A stretch of 64,000 nucleotides of DNA from Symbiodinium sp. CCMP2592 (Eukaryota > Sar > Dinophyceae > Suessiales > Symbiodiniaceae), in the NCBI GenBank assembly GCA_905221615.1, contig CAJNDT010001002.1:921001-985000 (forward strand). Direction: 5' to 3'. Positions within the stretch are counted from its first letter, which is position 1, and each line of letters opens with the position of its first letter. Below are positions 48,001-57,187 of the stretch, piece after piece. The notes beneath the pieces are model-generated. The model had not been told where the DNA came from, ran no database searches, and saw only the letters and a list, made by a program, of their open reading frames with translations. Position numbers and translations under genes: made by a program.

Positions 48001-50690
48001 GCATCAGCTCGAAAATTGGCGGGTCTTGTATCGGAGCCACAGCCCAGCACCCCGAGGATCAAAGACCAGATCAAGGCTATGCCGCTTGGATGCCACTTTG
48101 AACCCCTTTCTTGCCAAGGAGAGCTGAAGAGGCTTTCCGGTTTAAGATCTTGGAGATTGGGCCTTGAGCCAGAAATCTTCGTGTTGTTTTGTCGCTTCTG
48201 TTGGGTCGACTGAGCCTGCCGCTCGCATGCTCAGTCGACTAAGTGCCGCAGTCGGTTGGCTTGCGGCGACTATGGCGTTCAGGGTTCATTGGGTTTGGAG
48301 TGTACGTAGGGCGGTTTTGGCCTGGCAGGGTCTGGCGCTTGTAGTGGGGGAGGGCTGATCAATTTTACATGGGATCACAGGATTCACCGGCCTTGGTAGC
48401 CCGAGTCCCAAGGATCGAGAAGCCTGCCGACAACCGGCAACAGTCATTGAGATTTGTCGAGAAATCCCACTCAGAAGCTCGCTACATCCACTTTTGACTG
48501 CCTTTAGACCCTAACTTTCAGACTCTGAACCCTGGAACATCTTCAACAACATACATGGAATCCTGATCCTAGGTTTGGTTCCCTCTGGAGGACCAACTAC
48601 GCGACTTCTCTCCCGATAACGGTGTGTTCAAGAATTCTGTTCAGGGTTTGTCGTCTTTGTTGAGGGTATATACAATAGTAATATTTGGTATGTAGCATAT
48701 AGGGTTCCTGGGCGGGGTCCGGCACTGCAGCGCCTTCAGCAAGATTCGTCTGTGGCCCATGCATTTCAACCCCAAGACCTGAAGCCTCCTTTCGGGGAGC
48801 TCCAGGAAGGTCTTTCGTTTGGGGGGATATGGGCTTTCCAGGAGGCGGGCCTGCAAGACTCCACAACAGACTATGAAAAGAAGTTGAAGAAAGCGAGAGC
48901 TCAAGCCCTACAAATCTTGCAGCACCTTTGAACTCATGCGAACGCTGCTCAGCCCCGCCTCGTAGCCGCGTCCTACGAAGCCCTCAGTCAGCCCCCAAAG
49001 CCCCCGACCCGAACTTGGAACCAAGTCCTGAAGGTTCTGTTCATGTCTGTCAGCGGGGGCTTGGATTGGGGCTACGCAAGCGACATCTTTATCGAGCTCG
49101 AGAGCTACTACGTGGCCCGGCTCCCTGAACCGACTCAACCCAAACCCTGAACAGTCTTACTGAAGGGTGACTCGAGAGACCGCACCTGTAGTCAATGCGA
49201 ACCAAGAGACCTCGTCTGGCTTGCCCGAGTTGCGAGAGCATAAACATACTCACAAACTGTACACATGATGGACCCTGAGACCAAACCCGATGAACTCAAT
49301 TGCATCTTGTCGCCACTCTGCCTAGCGACTCCTGACTCGCTCGGCAATGCAGGAGGTAAAGACACCTACAAGCCGACCTCCTTAAACTTCGAAAGCTCTC
49401 AAACCTACGAGCTCTACGCACACACCGAGCAGTATGTAACCCTAAACCCCATATAGGCTTTAGGGGAGTGAGGCTTCCTGCCGTGCGGGTTGATTCGTTT
49501 TGTGTGCTTGGACAACCGGGGCTTTGCGGGCTGAGTGCTTTACTTTGATGGCCGTTGGGTTTAGGATAGGGGGGGGCGGCGTTTTGAGTTTTGGGACTCG
49601 GATTTGGGGTTTAGGGTAACATGTTTTCAGGGGTGTCAGGGCTTTTTGTATGGGCTGAGGGAGAGGCTGACGGACTCCAAGCGCCGGGCAGCAAATTTTA
49701 CTCGCAGAGAAGCTTCTACTATTTTGTTTAATGTGCTTGTTCAGCATGACCGGCCCCAGAGGCCGCGAGTCCAAAGGATCTCATGACCTCTGCACCGAAG
49801 CGTTGAGTGCCCAGCCGCCAGACGAGTCGCCGGTGCGCCTTGCACTTCGCGAACTGGGACATGCGCGTGCAAAGGCACCAAGCAGCAGTAGCACGGCTCC
49901 CAACTGTGCACCGGACACCGACTGCAGCAAGAGCGCGATTTAGTAAATGGTCGTAATGATCGCATGCTATACCCCCAACCCTATTGGGATCATCAAGGCC
50001 TCTATAATTCTATAATCCTAAGCCACGCTAAAATGTCATGGGTAGATCGGAGTGCGTGCCGTGCGTCGACGCAAGCGTTTCCCAAATGCTGGAACTAGAT
50101 TATATCTATGACGAGTTTTTGTGGACCTTCACTGAAACTTCAAACACCAGCCTTGGAAACAAACCCGGTCTCGAAACCCTAGCCTGCAATAATAGGTGCA
50201 CTGCACACCGAGCTAACGGACAACTGCAGTGCCATGATTTGAGACTCAGCATAGTCAGCCGAGGCAGCTGCTGGGTATCTTTTCTTTATTGCGCTGGTCT
50301 CCCTGGCCGTGCTAAACGTCGTGACCGCTGCACCCCGGCCTGCGAAGATTCACGGATCCGGGCTACACCCCGATTGCCCTGTTGGGAAGTTCAGATTTGT
50401 GAAAAAGCTTCCAGTCTGACTTACTTGCCTTATTGCTTGGGGAAGACCTCCAGATGCGCGGGAGACCTAAACCAGATGGCAGGTTCCCCTTCAGACGCAA
50501 GCCCAGAGTCCCGGAGTGGTGACTTGCCTGCCTTGTCTGCATTCGTCACCTTCGAGGTGTTCGTGGAATATGCCATGAAGATGGCAGCCGATGACCGCGA
50601 TCTTGCCTGGATCTTGACAAGCCTGTGTTGCAAAGCTGGGTTCAGCTGGGTTATTTCTCAGGTGAGTCGTATACGGGGTTGCCAGAGAGG

Positions 50691-50723
<33 letters not shown>

Positions 50724-52941
50724 CGGATGAAACCGTTGTGCAGCTATGGCAAGCGTCAACTCGCAGACCCATGCAGCGGCCGCCGGCAGTCGCTGCGGAC
50801 CAACTGCAAGGAGGCCAAGGAGTGCCAATGCCTGGTAACTCGCGCAGACAAAGGTGGGGGCCAGGCACGGCACAGTCCACCAATATGGGGCCAAGGCAGG
50901 GAGTGGTTGCGGTACAGCTGGGGAGGGGAAAAAGCCAAGGGAAGGGCTCAACAGCTGCAGCTACTGCCGGGCTGCTTTCAGCATCTTCCTTGCAGGCCCA
51001 AAAACCCAAGGTTGGAGCAGGAAGCGTGGTAGGGCACAATATGAGATAGCCGGGCCGGCTTCCCTTTTGCCACAGCCCGGCCCAGTGAGAGAGTGTGAGT
51101 GTGAGTGCATGTGAGAGTGTGAGAAGCAGAGGGGCAGTTGGCCATGGTATTTTAAGTTATTTCCCTGAGAGGATGGGTGCGGGTAACTTCCCCGAGGTCA
51201 TCCAAGACACTTTGGCAAAGCGCAACAAGTACATTCAGGACTCTGGAAGCTTCTCCGGAGAATTGCCTTGTTGGCACCATCGTAGGGCGCAGGTGTTTAG
51301 GAGCTTCGTTGTTGCTTGCCACACTCTCCGCTGTGCGCCTAAGCCCCCAAATCCCAAAACACAAGGTGGAAGCCTTGCAAACTCTCCAAAGCACCAAATT
51401 CCTAGAGCATGCGGGAGTCTCAGAACCCTTGCATCCTGAAGTTCTGGACCCGCTGAATTCCAACCCGGTGCTGTTTACACGATCCTTATTGCGCCCCGCA
51501 ACAAACTGGCTTTGACCAAACAACCCTTCCAATGTCCAAGACTCCAAGACCATTTAGAAGTCAACGCATATCATAAATGCCGGGGACAGCCACCAATCTC
51601 TTCACCTCTCGAGAGCTTGACCTACACAAAACCTAGGGCAGCCTCGAGGATGCCATGCTGGTCTTCAAGGAAGCCGATGCCGATGGTTCCGGCTCCATCA
51701 CTTACAAGGCTGCGCTCCAGGGCCTTGGAGCTTCATAGAAGTTACGAATTCCGGCGTAGTGGGCGCAGTGAATTATAGGGGGCTGTTGGGGTTTAGGGTT
51801 GAAGTTCGATGTCTAGTCTGGCAGTTCTGGATCATTTCTCGGCCCCGTGCTTTCACGGCATACGGGTCCGGGATGGTTCTCGGGTTTCTGCTGCTACCCC
51901 GGCTCAACATGAACCCCAAAGCGTGGACAACGGCTGACTTACTCTTGCTGCTGTAGGCTTTAACCGAGGATAGTCGCAATGTAGTTTCACAGCTCAATAC
52001 GACATTTTCGAAGATTCCCGGATATGAGGAGCCCCAATGCAGAGCAGTAATGTCCCCTTGGCGCCCAACCGATTCAGATGGCATCACATAGAACACAAAG
52101 CCCTGCTGTCATTCCCTCAGCCTCAAAACCCTTCTCCAAAGCGGAAGAGCTGCCGACAACCGCGCGTTAGCTGGGTTTCAGCATTTGATTCAGTGCGGCA
52201 AACAACCCTTGTAGATCCTACCCCTACCAACCCCCATACGGAAACCAGCCCCTCGAAAGGGAAGCTTGGCTACGGGCCTGGGTTATGAAACATGAGATCC
52301 GGCTGTTAGGGTTTAGGGTTTCTTGTTGGTTTAGCGTAGCTGAGGGCCCAAGTCAGGGAGGACCTCGACTAAGCCTCAGCCCAGAGGTGTGAGTCATGAG
52401 TTCCGTGTTCTCCTGCAGACCTCACCATCACGACTGTGCCTCCTACCCCGAGATGATCCCTAATTACGCAGCTTGGGCCGAAAAGCACCCCAAAAAGTTG
52501 TGCGCCGACCGCCCTCCCTCATAAAGCCACCAGAACTCTGCTCTCGTGAGGAGTTCCTCGAGCACGTGGAGGATGAGCGAGTCCAGGCATTCCTGAACAG
52601 TGTCCAGGTGCCAAGTTCATTTTTTGCAGTTCAGGGTTTCCTGTTGTAGTTCAAGGTTTTTTTTTGTTCGGAATCAGGCGCTGCAAAGCCTTAGCCGGCC
52701 TTAGCTTTGCAGCCTCAGAGCATGGTTCAAAGCCTTGGAGCTCCTGCCAGCTCGGAGCTCCTGTCTGCCCGCCAAGACAACCAGTTGATGGACCATTCAG
52801 CGATGTCCAGAATGTGGTGGTTGAGGTCAGTTCTCGTCTTGTTGGGTGGGCTCGAAGAATGACGGCCTCCAGATATTCTAGCCTGCCACGGCATGCCCGT
52901 CCGTAGCGAGACCATTGCGGATTTCAGGGCAGAGAGAGGAG

Positions 52942-52981
<40 letters not shown>

Positions 52982-54797
52982 CAGAGAGACAGAGAGAGAG
53001 AGAGAGACAGAGAGACAGAGAGAGAGAGAGAGAGAGAAGTTCTGAATGCACCAAATAAAATTGCAGAAGGGAACTCAGATATGTCAGTGGCCCCCGAAGC
53101 AGACAAGGCTGGGTCATCAAGAGGCTCCGAGAGGTACGAAGAAGCACACAACGCAGTCTTGCACAATTGAGGCCAGAATTTAACCGATAACAACAGTCCT
53201 CACAGTCAACAGGTGGGAACGAAAACAAGCGAAATAGTGTTTAATCCCTCAAGGCCTTCTTGTGCCGCACACGATGTCACGCGACGAAAGCTGGGGATCA
53301 GAATCGCTTGCAAGGGTCTGAGATGAGGTCGCGTTACCTGCAAGCCTCCTTTCAATTCAACTACCAAAAGGCATGGCAGAATTCCTCAAGCTCCGGCACC
53401 CTAACTTTAATCCTCTGACTCTCCGGCGAGATTTCGTCCCTACGCCGCAATCCGTGCTTCAGCTCTTCCGCCCACCCCTGGCCCGACGGAAGCCCAAAAT
53501 GCTCTACGTCAGCCAAGGTATGGAACTCGATGGGATCGAGGCGACAGCAGCTCACCACCCGTAGTATTGAGAACAATAGTAAGCACGGTAATGAAGAATC
53601 GAATATGATCATCATTGATACTATGATAATCACTACCACAACAGCAGTACTAATACAAGTCTGCATGGAGATTACAATGATCGTGGTGACAATGATGCAA
53701 ACGGCTGTGGCTGTAACGAGGGCAAAAAGAGGATGACCACTATCATCCGGAGGATGAACAGGAAGAGCGTTCCACAGCACAATCCCAATCAGCGTTTTGG
53801 TGGGGAGGGGAGGTGCGTGGCCAATTTTGAAGTCGTCACCCCAAGACTGTGGGGTCAGAAGCACTTTGGATAGTCCTCGCTTTCTTTCTAACGCTTGGAA
53901 GAGCCACAGCATTACGTAGAGACGTAGAAGTCACAACCCAACGTAGATTCTCCAGGGTGCACCGAGTCGCAGACATTTTGGTAAGCCTAGGGTGGAGTGA
54001 CCTGATTGCTGCGACTCTTGTTTGATGCACAAGGATGGTCAGGATAGTGATGCTGCTGCCGTTAGTCGTGGAGTCGTTGCCGCCGTTGGTAGCTACGCTG
54101 CTCATGCTGATATGATCCTGCGGTGTTGATGAAAAATGAACAATGCGCTCTGTTACACAGGACTCGAAAGTGAAGGTGACACTACGAAAATCGCCTTGAC
54201 GACTTCAAAGAGGAGAAAGATGATCACGATGGTGGTGGCGGTGATGAATGATGCCACTGTTGCTGCTGCTGACGACGGCGCGGAAAGTACTTGCTTTGGG
54301 ATTGATGTCGTAGGTGGTGCTGGTGCAAGTACTGTAGTGATCATGGGGCGGGTCGGAGGAGAAAGCGAAGGATGGGGATCGCGACAGCAGGCAATTCGCT
54401 TGTTCAAGCTCCTCGACCTCGACGGCAGTGGCTCAGTCGAACCAGACGAGCCTCTCGGCACAGCGATTCAGGCAAACTTTTGTGGTCTATGCAGGGTTAG
54501 ATGTCTAGCACACGATCTGCGATTGTGTGCAAGGTTTTCTCGAACGCCTTGCCGGTGAACTGCTTGGTCTAGAAGTTGCAGAGATTTCAGTCGATGTCGG
54601 TCTTGAGGCTTTGATCTTCGGGCTTTCCGAACGCTGGGTTTGGTCGAGAGCCATCGGACAACCCCGAACTCCCCAACTTCAGTTCCCGCAGTGAATCAAT
54701 GAGCTTGGTCAGGTTCGTGCACGGCTGCATGTGCCTGAAGGGCATGGCAAAGACCATGGACCTCGCGATCTTGCTCCGTGAGCAGCGCAAGGCACGA
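41999..54797 (+). CDS. Voltage-gated cation channel with EF-hands, 14 exons found (partial)
   Basis: Fourteen short exons join in one frame into about 294 residues: S2, S3, an S4 with arginine at every third position, S4-S5 linker, S5, pore with SGGLDW, S6, a helical linker, EF-hand 1, a helix, EF-hand 2 and a trailing helix. This is the layout of single-domain, six-helix voltage-gated cation channels with EF-hand tails found widely in dinoflagellates. Every junction is phase-compatible. Every acceptor is AG followed by G; donors are GT, GC or GA. The likely role is voltage- and Ca2+-sensitive cation entry at a membrane (inference). S1, the N-terminus and any C-terminal exons are missing from my reading. 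No disabling change is seen in the parts found. Confidence 0.8.
43161..43198 (+). CDS. Channel exon: S3
   Basis: Encodes YWNWFDLVVILS plus one base of Gly. WN-x-FD is the classic start of S3 in voltage-gated channels; the Asp is conserved. Acceptor GAG before G43161, donor GTATTG. Confidence 0.7.
44491..44590 (+). CDS. Channel exon: S3-S4 loop and start of S4
   Basis: Begins after CAAG with GC, completing Gly. A polar loop (VPANPDVCKPPLTSTVKETG) leads into AFTVLRV and the first two bases of Met. Donor GCCCCT (44591). The loop links S3 and S4 with no missing phase. Confidence 0.65.
45526..45581 (+). CDS. Channel exon: S4 voltage sensor
   Basis: Encodes RLLRITRLIRAVRFMPIF and one base of Arg. 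With the preceding exon it gives six arginines at exact three-residue spacing (R-V-M-R-L-L-R-I-T-R-L-I-R-A-V-R), the hallmark of a voltage sensor. Acceptor GCAG before G45526, donor GTGCCT. Confidence 0.85.
46096..46138 (+). CDS. Channel exon: S4-S5 linker
   Basis: Completes Arg, then ELRVMVRSILTLA and two bases of Thr. The E-L-R-x-M-V-x-S-I-L pattern is typical after S4 in this family. The donor is GCAAGT, the consensus form of a GC donor. Acceptor CGAG before G46096. Confidence 0.8.
46718..46784 (+). CDS. Channel exon: S5
   Basis: LLGFFQWCFAVYFITVSSDH then VQ, a hydrophobic helix ending in V-Y-F…SDH as in related channels. Starts with the third base of Thr and ends in phase 0 at a GC donor (GCGAGA). 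The S4-S5/S5 stretch is a few residues shorter than usual, so a further micro-exon is possible. Confidence 0.65.
49034..49114 (+). CDS. Channel exon: pore helix and selectivity filter
   Basis: VLFMSVSGGLDWGYASDIFI then ELESYYV. L-F-x-x-V-S-G-G-x-D-W is the pore signature of dinoflagellate voltage-gated channels. The AG-G acceptor at 49033/49034 is preferred. The frame is open upstream (TWNQVLK), which also fits a pore helix, so the exon may instead start at 49001. It ends at 49111 (GT donor) or 49114 (GC donor), both phase 0. Confidence 0.85.
50264..50326 (+). CDS. Channel exon: S6
   Basis: Encodes AAA then GYLFFIALVSLAVLNVVT, a textbook S6 helix with the conserved A-V-L-N-V-V-T. 21 codons, phase 0 at both ends; acceptor CGAG before G50264, donor GCTGCA. 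Confidence 0.88.
50557..50604 (+). CDS. Channel exon: post-S6 helix
   Basis: VFVEYAMKMAADDRDL, the acidic helix that follows S6 (usual form V-T-G-V-F-V-E-x-A; here the Gly appears absent at the junction). Acceptor TCGAG before G50557; likely GC donor at 50605. The frame stays open to a strong CAG-GTGAGT at 50661, which could serve an alternative end. Confidence 0.8.
50694..50724. repeat. (GA)n in a channel intron
   Basis: A pure GA run inside the intron between 50604 and 51197. Confidence 0.9.
51197..51238 (+). CDS. Channel exon: linker helix
   Basis: VIQDTLAKRNKYIQ, 14 codons, phase 0-0, the amphipathic linker between S6 and EF-hand 1 in the family. Acceptor CCGAG before G51197; GA donor (GACTCT). 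Confidence 0.75.
51637..51708 (+). CDS. Channel exon: EF-hand 1, loop positions 1-11
   Basis: GSLEDAMLVFKEADADGSGS then ITYK. Loop DADGSGSITYK lacks position 12 here; the next exon supplies Glu. Without splicing the frame gives Ala at position 12 and soon stops, so splicing explains the apparently damaged loop. Acceptor CTAG before G51637, GC donor (GCTGCG). Confidence 0.88.
52551..52607 (+). CDS. Channel exon: EF-hand 1 end and connecting helix
   Basis: EFLEHVEDERVQAFLNSVQ. The first Glu is loop position 12 of EF-hand 1, followed by the Phe expected at the start of its exit helix. Acceptor GTGAG before G52551, donor GTGCCA. 19 codons, phase 0-0. Confidence 0.88.
52935..53038. repeat. (GA)n with GACA interruptions in a channel intron
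   Basis: About 100 bp of GA units with periodic CAGAGA; it lies in the intron between 52607 and 54391. Confidence 0.9.
54391..54449 (+). CDS. Channel exon: EF-hand 2
   Basis: AIRLFKLLDLDGSGSVEPD plus the first two bases of Glu. The loop DLDGSGSVEPDE is canonical at positions 1, 3, 5, 9 and 12. Donor GCCTCT at 54450. The stretch between the previous exon's NSVQ and this AIRLF is about five residues shorter than usual, so a micro-exon could be missing. Confidence 0.88.
54713..54797 (+). CDS. Channel exon: EF-hand 2 end and C-terminal helix
   Basis: Its first base completes Glu (loop position 12), then FVHGCMCLKGMAKTMDL and AILLREQRKAR. F-x-x-G-C-x-x-L-K-G-x-A-x-x-x-D-L is diagnostic of the dinoflagellate channel tail. 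Acceptor GTCAG before G54713; the end is set at a GC donor (54798) but could run a few codons further. Further exons may follow. Confidence 0.85.
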
Positions 54798-55139
54798 GCT
54801 AGGATTGATGGTGGTCCCTGTGGGTGTGGCTGGATGCTTCCCACGGCATACTCGTCCGCAAGCATGTGGATGAACTCGATGAGATCCGTCTCGTCTTCGT
54901 GTGCTCCAGCCACACATTGCAAAACCTTTCCCCGAAACCGTCCACCCGAAATTCCACAAACCAAAGTGAGATGTGTCCGGACATGCTTCACGCTGCTGCA
55001 GCACTGTTGAAGACGACGATTCAGGTTCTGCCTAGTGTCTCCAGGGATCTCGTGTGCCTGCGGCGTTCGCAACGTCATTACTCAGACCTGCGAGGCCATG
55101 CAGACGTGGGGCAGCTTTATGAGCCCCTTTGCTGCACCG

Positions 55140-55681
55140 TACATGTATATGTATGTGTACTCGTATGTAAAAATGCATCCATGTATGCAAACAGATACAC
55201 ACACACTAATATATACAGATATTTATTACCTACACATAAATCTGTACATACACACGTATGTCTATGTTCATGCATATGTATAGGTACAGGTAGATGTGTA
55301 TGTATGCATGTGCATGTATGTATGTGTGCGGTTGTGTCTGCATCTCTGTGTGTTTCTGTGTGTGATGTTGTGTCCGTGCGCGTGTGGGCGTGGGTGCGTG
55401 TGTGTGTGTGTGTGTGTGGGTGCGTGTGGGTGCGTGTGGGTGCGTGTGGGTGCGTGTGGGTGCGTGTGGGTGCGTGTGGGTGCGTGTGGGTGCGTGTGGG
55501 TGGGTGTGTGGGTGTGTGTGGGTGTGTGTGGGTGTGTGTGGGTGTGTGTGGGTGTGTGTGGGTGTGTGTGTGTGTGTTGTGTGTGTGTGTGTGTGTGTGT
55601 TAGTGTGAGTGTGTGAGTGTGTGACTGTGTGTGTGTGTGTCAGTGTGAGTGAGTGAGTGAGTGAGTGAGTGTGTGTGTGTG
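55140..55681. repeat. GT-rich higher-order array (10-bp units)
   Basis: TGTA units (to about 55325) give way to (GT)n, then eight or more copies of the decamer GTGCGTGTGG (about 55420-55500), then several copies of TGTGTGTGGG (about 55500-55565), then (GT)n and GTGA units to 55681. Long Cys/Val or Thr/His ORFs are repeat translations. Confidence 0.92.
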
Positions 55682-56824
55682 TGGAATTCCTGTTTCTAAG
55701 GAAGATTTCCTCTGAAGACCGCTTGAGATACAGATTGTTGTCAAATGCAGGGGGCAGTGGCCCACGCAAGAGTCCACTGCCAACGAAGCTACTCTTGAGT
55801 TGGGAGGATATCCAGGCTGATCACCTGGACGTACCTGCACTGATGTCAAAAGAAGACATCTGAGCGAGCACCTAGGATTGGGAATCTTGATGAACGTGTG
55901 TAACTAGCTCTGTTCTCGTTCTGCAATGTACTCTCGTGTACTGCTTGACACAGTTGGTAGAAGAAGCTATGTGCGTGCAGATGAATCTGGAAACACCTGA
56001 GACGTTCCGAAGCTCTGAAGACCACCTCTATCAACGAAAGTTGAGTATGGAGAGTGCACAATTCGAAGCGTGAAGAGAAGGATGTTGGCAAGACAACCAG
56101 CTCAGACTGGGTATAGGTGTGTGTGTGTGTGTATGCGCACGTGTGTGTGCATGCACACGAAGCAACCTGTCAAGCTTACTGTCTAAATGGTGTTGTAATT
56201 GTTCTTTCGACGTTGCCCTGCAATGCAGGCTTTGTCCTTGCTCGGTAAGAGGGAAAAATGGTGAGGTAATGTGAATTTGGGAACGCAGTTAATGCTATGT
56301 CAGCGAGATGCATGGCATAGTCTTCACGTCCCATTAGACTCGACACCTGGGCTCCAGATCCACGCAACATGAGGGGTCGAGGGCGAAAATCAACAGAAGC
56401 TCGTAAAGGCCGTTGTCTCACGTCTCTGCCAAAGCCAAGGCTATGTGGATATTTGTCTCACTCAGTTGCTGAAAGAAGAAGGTCGCCTCTTGGCTTAAGC
56501 TTGGAGCCCCGTCACCCGAAAGGATGTCTCAAGGTCTTTTTGGATCCCCAAAGGCCTAGGCAGCGGAGTGGACCCGACGTTGTTGCCTGTCCTTTACTTA
56601 TAAGCTAAGGCAATACGGCTTTCAGAATTTCGGTCAAGATCTCGCCACACCGCTCATGAACACGCACGACCTACCAGCAAAACTGGTCACGTTTAAGAGG
56701 GCCGGCGGTGCTACATGTAGTGTTCTGAAGACCATTTGCGAAGGGTAGTCTACCGTCTATCGCATAGTACTTGCGTCTGTATGTATTTATGTATGACATA
56801 ATACAATACATGTAAACATAATAT

Positions 56825-56882
56825 AATATTATATATATATATATATATACATACATATTTCTATATGTATATATATATATAC
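56825..56882. repeat. TA microsatellite
   Basis: (TA)n with ACATA interruptions, followed by a short (AC)n run at 56886-56896. Confidence 0.9.
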
Positions 56883-57005
56883 TGACACACACACACAAAA
56901 CTGTATGAATCTAACTAGTTGATATAGGAACCTGAATATTTTGGAGTTCTATTCCTTGCCTGTGCTGCTAGAAATGCTTCTGCACCCAAAACCTGTTCTA
57001 ATTGT

Positions 57006-57187
57006 AAGGCCCTACATTCTAGAATCCTTCTAGAAGCCCTATAGGACCTATGTGCGGACCTATAGTACATTATAGGACCCTGTAAACGATCCCTAAAGGA
57101 ACCCTACTCTGATTATCAAGGCCCCTACATTCTAGAACCGTGATAGACCCGGTAAAGGAACCTTAAAGGAACCCTGTTGTCTTATTA
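57006..57187. repeat. Degenerate tandem duplication of about 113 bp
   Basis: AAGGCC(C)CTACATTCTAGAA occurs at about 57006 and again near 57118, each followed at a distance by CTAAAGGAACCCT or CTTAAAGGAACCCT-like sequence. Many TATAGGACC blocks within. Confidence 0.6.

Noticed and set aside
55230-55769. 179-aa and 259-aa ORFs over the GT array
   Set aside because: Low-complexity translation of the repeat; no start context or domain.
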